From assembly GCA_949358305.1 (NCBI GenBank), contig OX442314.1, positions 32,421,608 to 32,485,607 of the forward strand: a stretch of 64,000 bases of DNA. Direction: 5' to 3'. Positions 22,656-34,000 of the stretch are shown in pieces (position 1 is the stretch's first letter; each line of letters opens with the position of its first letter). This DNA comes from Strigamia acuminata. Taxonomy: Eukaryota > Arthropoda > Chilopoda > Geophilomorpha > Linotaeniidae. The notes beneath the pieces were generated by a model. That model searched no databases, was not told the DNA's origin, and saw only the letters and a list, made by a program, of their open reading frames with translations. Both the position numbers and the translations under genes were made by a program.

Positions 22656-23379
22656 CACTTGCTTCGACGTGTTAGTCACCCAGCTTGAAGTCACTGCTTT
22701 GTGTATTTCTGCTGATTTTCTAACAACATTGGACGAAGCTAATGGTCAGATAAATGCTGTATACCGCATTGAGATATACTGTATAATCCGAGAGCCGTTC
22801 GGTCTTGCATTCCGTTCCAGGTGACTTCTTAATACAATTTAAGTTGAACACAATAAAGTCCCCTCGTACTTGTTTATTATTTTTTTTAAAAAAATATTTG
22901 CATGCAGTACAAATGCAGTACAAATTAAAAACTAAATAATTTTGAAAAATTAATTGAGAACTGCATGCTGAAAATATGTCACTATCTTCAGAGATAAACA
23001 TGCCATGCACTTCCGGGTTGACCGCTGGACACGCGTACGTCGTGTGTGAGTGCAAAATAAACGTTTTTACCAGTTTAAACAAGATGAATTGTCTTCCATC
23101 ATTGAAAATTGCCAACAAAGGGTTATTGGCACCAACACGTCCAGCTGCGTGAGTTTTTAGTCTCAACGTAAGACAAATTCGGGGATTTTCGGACACCAAA
23201 CCGCTGACCTGACCACGAGACGTTAGGCCTAATCAAAATTGAGAAAAATTCGTGGTAATTCATCAAAAAGACCTAGGAAACGACGGACCAGCAGACGGGA
23301 CAGCGGCGTGCTTAAGGAGTGCATGGTGTGGCAAAGACGAGAAGGCTATGAATGCAATTCGTATTTTAACATTTTTTCA

Positions 23380-23490
23380 TCACTCATTTTCATACATTTT
23401 CATCATTTTCATTGTCAGTTTCATACATTTTCATTGTCATTTTCATACATTTTCATCATTTTCATTGTCATTTTCATATGCTATATGAGC
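23380..23490. repeat. TTTTCAT-rich tandem repeat
   Basis: Interleaved TTTTCATACA, TTTTCATCA and TTTTCATTGTCA units, a decayed minisatellite. Confidence 0.8.
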
Positions 23491-24069
23491 ACAGTAGACC
23501 GCAAGATGATGCTTGTGATGCTGTGTTGATGATTCTGACGATACTGTAGGTATTAAGGCGTTTTGGCTTGTGGGTCTGTTGAATTAAAGTGTAGCAGGGT
23601 TGTAGTGGAGGGTACACGCGATGTCGTTTAGTGTTTGTTGCAGTGGTAGAAAGTGTGCTTTTCCTTTTTATTTGGCTCGGTTGGAAAAATGAGTAGAAGC
23701 GACAGTAGTCTTTATTTTTACGTATTACAGGAAAAATATTTACGAAAAGAATCTTGTTTAAAATTGTCATAGTATTCCTGCAAGTAAAACTTTGTACAGT
23801 AAATCAATACAAATGACTTTTGAATGATGAGTAGTTGATGAGTTGATGAGTATTTGATGAGTATTTGATGAGTTGTGAATATGGGGTCGTGGCAACCTTT
23901 CGCTGTACAACTGTACTGGAATTGGGATCTGTTCAGGTTTCAACGTCATTATTCTAGCTCATGTCTGCTACAAAGAAAATCGTTGCAGCTGTGTTGTTTT
24001 TCCTATCCAGCGCGTAGAAAAAAGAGAAAATTTCATTATTGGACCAGCCTCCATGCCTTTGGTCAAGGT

Positions 24070-24258
24070 CTGAAACAGTCACGACATGTTTGTGGATGTA
24101 GACACCCCTTGTCAATCAATACATATTAATTTAAATCGAGTTAACTGAGCAACAGTTGTCAAAGCAAATCTCGAACAAAAGAATAATTAACATAGTGTGG
24201 TCGTGTATTTTGTATTGTGTATGTTGCGATTAACGACCAGACGTGGACAATTTGGAGA
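24070..24258 (+). promoter_or_regulatory. conserved proximal upstream block of IR gene 2
   Basis: Blocks shared in order with 30925-31089 upstream of gene 3: GTCACGACATGTTTGT then GGATGTAGACA; ACAGTTG(T/C)CAAAGCAAAT; ATAATTAAC..(G)TGTGG(T/C)CGTGT. They end just before each start codon, so they probably include the core promoter and 5' leader. This is inferred from conservation between paralogues only. Confidence 0.5.
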
Positions 24259-27200
24259 ATGAACGTTCTAAGAGTTTGCTTCGTTTGCTTCTTTTCTGGA
24301 TTTATCGGCATTTCAAACAGTAATTTTTTGAGAATTATATAAATTGAAAAATAATCAGGAATTTTAAAGAAATTCTGGCAATTAATCAGGGTATGTGTAC
24401 ATTTACCTTTAATTTTAGCACGGGAAAACACTTCTTTAGCTAACTTACACTTTGCTGACTATGATGAACTCGATTTTCATTTATCTAAAATTGTACAAAT
24501 CACAAACACGAGAAGAATACACATTATTTATTATCAGGACGATTATGGTTGGTAAAATCCCAAATTTTATTTAGGTTTATGTATTTATTTATCTTCTCTT
24601 CCTATTTTAGTTTCAAACTGTTTGACGAATTTAATCCGTTTCAATTGGATTGGAAAAATTCAAATGTCAGCACAACGATTCAGTAATGCATCATTAGATT
24701 TTGATTATACTCCTTTCCAGCTGATTCTCATATGGATAGAAAGTTTTGAGCAGGTAAAAGGTCTAATCATCATTCTAGTTATATTTGTCGACCGACTGCC
24801 ATGAATGCTTGTTGGTCTTGACAGAACTTCTAACTAGTTCTAATTCTAACAGTACACGCTTGTTTTACATTTTAAAATAAATCTTTATTTCAGCTTGCCC
24901 AGTATACTTTCTTGTCAATTGAAAACAAAGTGTTGATATTTGTCATCAAGGAAACACGTGGAACTCCAAATCCAAAGCATGATCTAGATTTGTCCTTATT
25001 ACAGGATCTCATCATATGGAGAGAGAATAAAGTTTACTTATTCACATATGCTCAACACAGTAATGTATGAGTCAATAGTTAAAGTATTATTAACAGTATG
25101 TTTGCAGAATGTTCATTTTGTTCTTAATTAACACCGTTTATCTTCAACACATCTAAAAGTAAAAGTACATGGTGTATCCAAATCTGCTCATTCAAAACAA
25201 TACAGGGTCATTAATTGATGACACCAAAATGAAAACCACTGTTATGCTGATAGACATTTACAGATTAAAGATTGGTGCAATTTTTGTCTACAAAAATTAA
25301 CATTCAATATATTTGATTTTTAAAATATATAATATATAATATATATATATAATATATATAATTTAAAATAAGGAAGTTTATTAATATTGTACATATTTTT
25401 TTATCGTATATTACAGAATTTTAGCTTGCAGTTGTTGAAACATCAATCTAATGGGACCAATTTCCAAACAACTAACTTTGGGATAAATTGTTCGGAGCAA
25501 CAAAAATGTCAATTTGAAATAATTTCTCACGCAACGTTGTTTTTGAGAAAACAAAAGTTTACTGTAGCCCGGGTAAAGTATACTACTACAATTGAAATAG
25601 TAGTTACAAATAATATTGCATGTCAGATTTATGGATACCAATAGGGAGGAGGTTAAGCTGAATAGTGAGAGTATGCTACGAAAGGTCCCTTGTCAATCTC
25701 ACAAGGGGTCTTCCACAGTGGAAAACCATGTTCACTGTGGTAACAACTTATGCTTAGGAATATGGCTGGACTGTTCCCCGAGAAAACAAGACAATCCAAC
25801 CCCTTTGTGTGATTAACACTATCCATTTGGTCAGTGCCTATGACCTAACGGTACACACTGACCCTTTGACAACTTGTAATAATGGCCATTAATCTTTGAA
25901 GCAGTCTTGAGTCATTCTTAATTCTCGTGGTATGGGTGAGGGTATTGTGTGATTAGATGTAGGGGTGGTTCTTTGGGGTTGTACAGTGAAGTACAGCATT
26001 TATCCTACACAGATCCAAACAGAAGGTAATGACCAAAGAGAAAATAGTGAAAACAGTAATAGAAATAAACGATAACAAAGAAACCATTTCATTTTTTTTA
26101 TAGGTTGAAGAAATAGAAAAATCTGATTACACATTGAAATTCAATGAAAGTCGTTATTACATATTGGAGAAAATGAGTAACATTTGGTAAGTTTTTGTTA
26201 AAATTTATTCTTTTACTTGCATCACCCACCGCTAGGATAACATGTAGCCCATATCCGGGCGTCTTAACTTATGCACCTGTTAGTATTTATAATAAATTCC
26301 TACTTTTTAATTGTTAATCCCAAACAAGCACGCTTGCCTCAACTTTGTGTTATTCCGTTACATCCATGTCCATCCGACACCAGACAATATAAATAACCAC
26401 AGTTTTTGACGTTGTTTGGTAAAATACTTTCACAAGGTTGACTTAAACTTTTCTACACTTCTAGCGCAATAGTCGAATTTCCCATTCCGTTTGACAGTAA
26501 TATAGTGCCAAATCTGAAAAAGAAAGTAAGTGTGTGATATTATTCAGTTTGCACAGGATACATTTACTTAAACACTTTTAAGACTATAAAGGGCAGCTAC
26601 AAGTAAAGATAATCAGTTTTAATAAACTCAGACCACCTTGAAATTATTAACAAAATTTTTTTTTCTCGCTTTTATGAATGAAAGGAAAGAAATACTAGTA
26701 TATAAACAAAAACTGGCTTGACAGATTCAAATCTAAATAACAAATCAATTTCTATTTAAATTTATATTATAATCGTCTAGATCTCATTTTCTTGAGAAAT
26801 CTTAGCTATAACTATGTAATCGAGTTAGTTTAATCTGAAGAAATTGCAGACTTTACTATATCAAAGAACATTTTAAGAAAACATTTACCATTCAATTTGT
26901 CTATTCTATTATAAGAAATATGACTTCTACAAAGGGCTATGTGGAATCTCTGCATCACGTGTTTTGGATTTCGACTTCGTAAATTTTCCTAGCAGTACAG
27001 ACTCATTTGCATTCGTAATGCGACAAGATCAAAACATGATCGAAGAATACTTATGGATGACTTTTTTCAAACCATTTACCATGGTTGTTTGGTTGTGCAT
27101 TCTAGCGACTTATTTGATCATCGCGCTATCTGTTGCTTCTATCACCAAATGCCATAAAAACAAACCCTTAACTTCAGGTAAATACACCTCGATAAGATTA

Positions 27201-28830
27201 CTAATCAATTTACGAGTCATGTTTGTATTGTAGTTTATGCAATTACTGGAACGGAAAACTTGTTTCGTCTGCTAATCATTTCGAGCTACAGCGCGGTGCT
27301 ATATACATCACTTACTGTTACAACATCGCGACTGCAATACAACAGTATTCAAGACTTATTGTTGGCAGACAAAGTCAACTTGTATGCTTTCGGAAACTCT
27401 TTCCCTTACAAGCACATAAAGGTAATGCTTTTTTCGTCTCTTTCGAACCATCCTAGTAGGAATATCCATCGTCAATCAGAACTGTTGTGAGAGAACGCGG
27501 TGTTTATTCTAATATGGCCCGGAATCTTTTCTGGAGAGCTGTAGTGTAATCCGTCATTCACGGCTCCGCTTCAAACATGGCAACAAGTTAGCTAGCATGT
27601 TTTACGATTCGTGAAGATACCCACGGTGACCTGCGTCACTCCACACACTGCTCACTGGCCCTAAGGTCATTCCCCCTTGTGGGTTAGACTAACCCAGTGT
27701 TGACTCCACTCTCCTCCCATTCATCACTGTGATGTTTAGTTACATGGCGATGGGCCTGTTGCAGCCTCCATGAGCGGCTACATGGTCTTTAGATGAGTAC
27801 AGCAGAATGTTACGTGTTACCCGATCACGTCACTCACGGGCAGGGGCGGATCTAGCCTTTCGGGGGCTCTGGGCTTGAGGTTTTTTCAGGGGCCCTTTAT
27901 CAAAATTTTTAATAACGTCCTGTGTGTGACGGGTTGGTTGCTTGTGTGGCATGCCCTATTGGCATCGCCGACGCGGGTGATGGAAACTCCGACCCCTAAA
28001 CAACGGATTAAAGGGCAACAACCAACAATCCGGTGTCCCTGTCTCCATTATTTACGTGAGGTCCACTTCCACCCAAGGTAACCAGTCCCCAGGTTGCTAT
28101 GGAGAAGACTACCCCGTCACAAAGAAACCAACAGAAATTGCCTGCTAACTAATGAGAACTAGTGTATTCTCCAGGTGGATAGTTTAGTAAATTCACATCA
28201 GACCAACAAACGAAACTGTGTAATCTGAGTTTTGTTGTTGGCAATAAATAGCAAATTATGGTCTTAATTTTCTATTTTAGAATGGATCAACAAATCTTAC
28301 ACGGGAAATTTGGCAGCGTATGAAAAAAAGTACCGGAGAAGGAAACATTTCATTCGCAGAGGTTCCGAAAGTGCTTTCAACGAACAACAATGCCATCATC
28401 TATTCATACAACAGCCTGAGACAGTTGTACGGACAGAATTGTTCGTTTAGTTTTATAAAAATCCCGATTGCTACTGCTGCTTATTACATGTTTAATAAAA
28501 AAGCAAAATATGTGGAATTTTTTAATCAGAAGTGAGTATAGGTAGTTGTAAATTTGTCAAGATTTTAAAAATTAAACTTGCAATATAAATTTTAGCATTT
28601 TGAGCTTAAAAGAAAAAGGAATCGTGAGCAGAGTTGAGGATAAGCACAAAACAATGACATTTTGCGAGACAAGAAATTACGGCTACACACCCATCTCTAT
28701 TTATCACACAATCACAGCATTTCTAATTCTCATTGGAGGAGTTTTCTGCTCCGGAATTATATTTCTCGTGGAATTTCTTTTTTCGAACAAGTTTCAATCT
28801 GGCGGCGTACTCACAAATCCACCAGCATAA
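24259..28830 (+). CDS. ionotropic receptor (IR) gene 2, complete, 11 exons
   Basis: Exons 24259-24319, 24419-24547, 24611-24753, 24894-25064, 25417-25572, 26104-26186, 26465-26525, 26916-27177, 27234-27421, 28281-28531 and 28596-28830. They total 1740 nt, 579 aa, with consistent phases. All introns are GT-AG, though the exon 2 donor (GTTGGT) is weak. Exon 1 is a signal peptide (MNVLRVCFVCFFSGFIGIS). There is no separate amino-terminal glutamate-receptor domain, as usual for divergent IRs. S1 half: exons 2-8. First helix: FTMVVWLCILATYLIIAL. M3-like: SYSAVLYTSLTV. S2: exons 9-11. Last helix: FLILIGGVFCSGIIFLVEF. Expected role: chemosensory cation-channel subunit in dendritic membrane. Intron 9 carries an old LTR. 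It looks functional; AATAAA is at 28903. Confidence 0.88.
27486..28121 (-). repeat. old LTR-like insertion in intron 9 of IR gene 2
   Basis: Antisense relative to the other copies: read on the minus strand from 28121 it begins TGTGACGGGG, then CCATAGCAACCTGGGG and ACCCGTCACACACAG. It shares CTCATGGAGGCTG with the LTRs at 33882 and 51720. No target duplication is evident. It contains half of a hAT-type MITE. Confidence 0.6.
27845..27925 (+). mobile_element. half of a hAT-type MITE
   Basis: CAGGGGCGGATCTAG start and ATCAAAATTTTTAATA are shared with the copies at 31626 and 61075; the right half is missing. Confidence 0.7.
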
Positions 28831-29559
28831 AAGCTTAAACACACCCAAAGTTTAAGTTTGTGCAGCTGCGACGTATAAAGCATCAATATTTTCTCAAACG
28901 TAAATAAAATAATAAATACCATAGTCATAGACATTTCACAACGTTGTAGAATCGTGGCTTGTACAGACATAAGCCAACTGCATTAATTTGCATTAGAGTC
29001 ACTCCACTTCCTTCAAAAAATTCAGTGTTTTTGGAATTATAAAACAGAAGAATAGTAGATTAAAAGTGGTCTGCATTTGGCGATGAAAGGAACGATAAAA
29101 TAAAATAATATATTTGTTAAATGTAGCACAAAAAATAGAAATAAAAACATTGTACCAGTATTTAATTTTTCTAAATTCTTTCATTTTGACTTATAATAAT
29201 TTCCGAATTGTAGAAGCTTCACAAGCATCAACAGGCACTCCGGAGTTGAGTTTATTTCTCAGTATTTCAAGGGACCATGGATTTAAAACAATTTATAATA
29301 GATTTGTACTCCCTTGTGTGCAAGCTTGTTGAAATTCGTGACCCCTTTATTATGCTGTCAACCTGTTTTCAGACACCTATTACTGACTTTCTGGGGCTCG
29401 TGATGTTTATTTAACGTTTTCAGGGGTTGTTGAAGAAGCTGTGACCTCGAACTGCAAAGTATTTTAGAATGAACTACAAAGCTTGAGCGTTTTGCCATAG
29501 TTTTACTATTTATTCGCCAGATGGCAACAGTGAGCTGCTTCGCAACAACATGGTCGCAG
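28831..29559. other. 3' flank of IR gene 2
   Basis: Contains AATAAA signals near 28903 and 28911. AT-rich, with no further gene seen. Confidence 0.6.
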
Positions 29560-29885
29560 TGTAAACAACTGGCTGAAATGGTACAAATTGTCTAACTTGA
29601 TTGAACATTTCTTGAAATGATGAGATATTCTATTTTTAGATGGACTGAGCTGCATAGAATACATACACGAAGTGTTAACCAAAGGGGTCATCATAAGACG
29701 AGTTAAAATGCGCCATGTTGAACGTGCGCTGATTTGCTCTGGTAAGTAACAAAATTGCCACAAACTCAAACATTAATCATCACAAATATCATTCTGAATG
29801 AGATGAACTTTGGCCGTTTTTAATGACCAATGAAAATCAGAGCTGGCTTTAAGTATTGCCAGGCCGAATGCTACGACAAATATGG
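29560..29885 (+). repeat. diverged copy of the intergenic block found in the 21.6-kb inverted-repeat arm
   Basis: Shares with 21590-21850, in the same orientation, TTTTTAATGACCAATGAAAA, TCAGAGCTGG and TTTAAGTATTGCCAG. It is part of the duplicated intergenic unit of the IR array, and shows that the right arm has the ancestral orientation. Confidence 0.75.
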
Positions 29886-30925
29886 TTAGTACAGACTAAT
29901 CACCAAGTGTAGTGCTACACTTGACCTTTTTACTCAAAAAATCAAAAAATAGTGTTTCAACACTGTGTGTTGTGACTGTTTGTAACAATGTGAGAGAGCT
30001 TTGCATTTAAATAATGAAAGTATTGACTGTTTAGATAATAACAATATTTTATTTTAAAAAAAATTAAACAATTGTGAAATACAGACTCCTGCGGTCTCTT
30101 TGCGAGTCTTATACCTAATAAGCTGAAGGAGAAACGATTATATAGTGAGTTAAAGTATCTGAGACACCTCCGCAGTCAACTAGATATGATATCAATCTTG
30201 TTGAAGAGCATTTGCTAGTTTTCCCCAGCAAACTGGGAAAGAGCCACATCAGAGCTCATTGACGGTTATTAGCGAGTCCCGAGGAAACTGCCTCGTGAAC
30301 CTAATTGCCGGCGTACTAAGAAGACAAATAATAAAACCCTAGACAACACCACCAGGCCGGGATCCAAATCTGAAGACGGGAATCCGGACCAAGACGAAGA
30401 TGGACCAGAAGGAAAACAAAGATGACTACCACGACGGCTCCAGGAACCACGCGGACGAGGCGAACGACCCACCAAGAATAAAGGACGCAATTTTGGATCA
30501 ACTTTGTGACAAAGACTGGAGTAATATTACTTATTGTGTATCTAGTGGCTTAGCAGTAAATAGATACATATACATATATATACATATACAGTATAATATA
30601 TATATATACATATAAATAAATACTATTGTATCATATTTCTTGGGTAATCACTTTAATTAAATGATTAAGATAAGTGATTTTATTTATAAGTTTATTGATA
30701 CGACGGTGAAGAATCAGTAGGGAAACATCCCAATAGGTGCAAAAACTAGGTACGGTGAAAATGAACAATTATTTAAATAAATAATATACCAAATAAGAGC
30801 AAAAGTTACATCAAATTCACTCCTCGCTGGGCCCATTTTTAATAAAAATAAGAAATTGTCAATATGTGAATTTTTATGGTGAGAAAATCCCGCCCCCTCA
30901 AGTTCTGCTGGCTACTTTAGACCTG
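29886..30925. other. unassigned intergenic segment with a TACATA microsatellite
   Basis: 30035-30540 is more GC-rich than its surroundings and has a 71-codon ORF (30400-30615) of low complexity. It ends in a TA/TACATA microsatellite at about 30560-30615, which could be the tail of a truncated retroelement. I recognise no protein. 30760-30900 is shared with the upstream of gene 2. Confidence 0.4.
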
Positions 30926-31089
30926 GATAGTCACGACATGTTTGTCGGATGTAGACAACGGATGCCAATACACATAAACTTTAATGGTGTAAACTGGGCA
31001 ACAGTTGCCAAAGCAAATTAACAACACAGAGATAATTAACGTTGTGTGGCCGTGTTTTCTTTCTTATGAAGGTTGAGAGAACGGGCTAG
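30925..31089 (+). promoter_or_regulatory. conserved proximal upstream block of IR gene 3
   Basis: Matches 24070-24258 in the same order of motifs, and ends at the start codon of gene 3. Confidence 0.5.
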
Positions 31090-34000
31090 ATGGGGACCAC
31101 TTGGCGGATCAACATTTTAAGAGTATTTTTCTTTTACTTGTTCTCTGGATGTACCGACGTATCAAAAAGTATTTGTTTATTAAATATTTCTGGCAATAAC
31201 TAATTAGAATGTGTGTTCATTGATCGTTTCTTTTAGCACGGCAAAACACTTCTTTATCTAATTCACCGTTTGCTAACTGCAATAATGAACTACGTTTTCA
31301 ATTGTCTAATATTGTACAAATCACCGAGGCAAGAAAAGTACACATCATTCATCATCAAGATGATTATGGTTCCGAAATTCCAAATTTAATTTTGTTATAA
31401 GTTCTTAATTTATCGGATGTTCTTATTTTAGTATCAAACTGTTTGACGAAATTGATGCATCTCAATTGGATTGGAAAAATTCAAATGTCAGCACAACGAA
31501 TCAGTAATACATCACTAGATTTTGATTATACTCCTTTTCAGCTCATTTTCATTTGGATAGAAAGTTTTGAGCAAGTAAAGGTCTAATTATTTCCCTAATT
31601 GAGGACGAAGCATTAGGTTGACAAGCAGGGGCGGATCTAGACTTTCGGGGGCCCTGGGCTTGAGGATTTTTCGGGGCCCATGTATCAAAATTTTTAATAG
31701 TTTTGACTGATATGGTCTTCGCCAGTGCAATCAGAAGACTGAGGACACTGGTTTGGGACGCATACTCACGTAAATAACAGAAACTCCCCTAATATTGGTT
31801 GGTTGGCCTTTATTAATGTTGTCTAGGGGTATGGGGAATCCCGTTACCCGTTGCAGGGGTGCCACGAAGGCACACCGCACCGGCAACCGACCCGTCACAC
31901 ACTGGGCGAGAGCCCAATGGGTGACATGGTCGGTTCAACTTTACATTCATGTCGTACTCACCTACGACCCGCAGTAGCCACTCATGGAGGCTGCACTATG
32001 GAATCCGCCATGGTACTGAGCGTCTCTGTGGTGAATGGGAAGGAGTGCAGAGTCCACACTGCCGGGACACGTCTTGTCTCTTCGATAACTAAAATACCTC
32101 CGACTTTCTACACACGACCGTCCTGGTCGGTGTCCGCACTCTCTCTCTCTGCAACTCCTCCCAACACCACTCAGTTCTCTCCTTACCCCGGGCTAGATCA
32201 CCTTGCCCAATGAGGGGGCGATCTTGGGGCCGTATGGCGGTGTGTGGCAGTGACGTGGATCACCCCGGGTGGCCTGACGGTCACATAGCGATTTTTTTTA
32301 GTACATTGCATTGTGTCTCGAGGGCCCTCTAGAATTTGGGGGCCCTGGGCTCAAGCCCAATTAACCTCTGTGTTGATCCGCCCCTGTCGACAAATCAGCG
32401 CGGCAAAAATAGGACATAGCCCAGGATAGGCGTAGGTATTGACCTATTTAAAAACAGTAATGCTTGTTGACCTAATTCTTGTTCCAATAATAGCATTTCT
32501 TCCTAGTTCTAAAATTATACACAGTAGTAATATATACTTAAAAGTAAATGTTGATTTCAGCTTGCTGATTATACTTTCTTGTCAATTGAAAACAAAGTGT
32601 TGATATTTGTCTTCAAGGAAACACGAGGAACAACTAATCCAATGCACGATCTAGATTTGCCCTTTCTACAGGAACTAATCATGTGGAGACAGAATAAAGT
32701 TTACTTGTTCACATATTCTGAAGATAGTACAAGTTCTGTACCGGTATGAGTCAATAGTTAATGTGTAGTAAACTTAATTAAATTTAAATTTAAACTTATC
32801 ACAAGGTTCAATAATAGATTAGATAAAAAACCACTGTGGTGATTTTAGAAAGATTAACATTCAATATATTAGATTTTTAAAATATATTAACTATATAATT
32901 TAAAATAAGGAAGTTTATTTATATTGTACATATTTTTTAAATCTGATATTACAGAATTTTAGCTTGCAGTTATTGAAACATCAGTCTGATGGTAACATTT
33001 TCCAAACAACCAACTTAGGGATAAATTGTGCGGAGCAACAAAATTGTCAATTTGAAAAGATTTCTCAAACATCATTGTTTCTGAAAAAACAAAATTTTAC
33101 TGTAGCCCAGGTAAAGCATGCTACTAAAGGGTGTCCCAAAAATAACTCAAGATTTGAATTAGCCGCCATTTGTGCAGTAAATTGTTGGCAACTCTGAAAC
33201 AACAACGATTTGACAGCTGAAAGTTTAGGGTTTTATCTGCCGTAATTGGATTATATTGATGTGGCCAATATGTGGTTTCAACAAGACGATGCAAGAAAAA
33301 GGGGCCAATTCTGATCACCGAAACCGGTGATGTCTCATGCAGTAATTCAATTGTTTCCATCCTGACCCACCATATCTATGGCAATATGGCATATTGAACC
33401 GTCTTGTTGAAACCACATATTGGCCACATCAATATAATCCAATTTCGGCAGATAAAACCCTAAACTTTCAGCTGTCAAATCGTTGTTGTTTCAGGGTTGC
33501 CAACAATTTACTGCACAAATGGCGGCTAATTCAAATCTTGCGTTATTTTTGGGACACCCTATACAATTGAAATAATAATTACAAATAATATTGGCATGAC
33601 ACATTTATGGGGATCACTAATAGGGAGGAGGTAAAGCTGAATGTTGCATAATTTTACTATGTATAAGCCAGGTAAAGCCATGCTAATGCAATTGAAAAAA
33701 TAATTACAAACAATAATATATACTTCAGATTAATTATTAACTTGCGATTAAGTTTGCAATCTTATCTTCAGTACATTACAAAAGTTTGAGTTTGTCCTCA
33801 ATTTTATAAAATTGGAACCACACATTGTCCAATTTAAAGCATACCGGTACCAAACAACAATGATTCAATCTGTATAAGTGTTGTGACTGCTATGGTCTCT
33901 TCCAGTGTAGTCAGGGGACTGAGAACACTTGGTAGGGACGCATACTTCACGTAAATGACGGAGACTTCCCACAATATTGGTTGGTTGGCCTTTATTGCGT

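Larger units (their letters stand above)
21977..24258. other. upstream region of IR gene 2, no gene recognised
   Basis: Holds a block shared with the upstream of gene 3 (about 22185-22330, compare 30760-30900), a mariner-type foldback remnant, simple repeats and a conserved promoter block. The stretch 22660-23370 has no recognisable gene; its 159-codon minus ORF resembles nothing I know. Confidence 0.6.

Noticed and set aside
22720-23199. 159-codon minus-strand ORF upstream of IR gene 2
   Set aside because: No recognisable domain, AT-rich, not conserved in the matching upstream region of gene 3.
23380-23490. Regularly repeated units that might suggest a CRISPR-like array
   Set aside because: Units are contiguous simple TTTTCAT variants without spacers, and the genome is eukaryotic.
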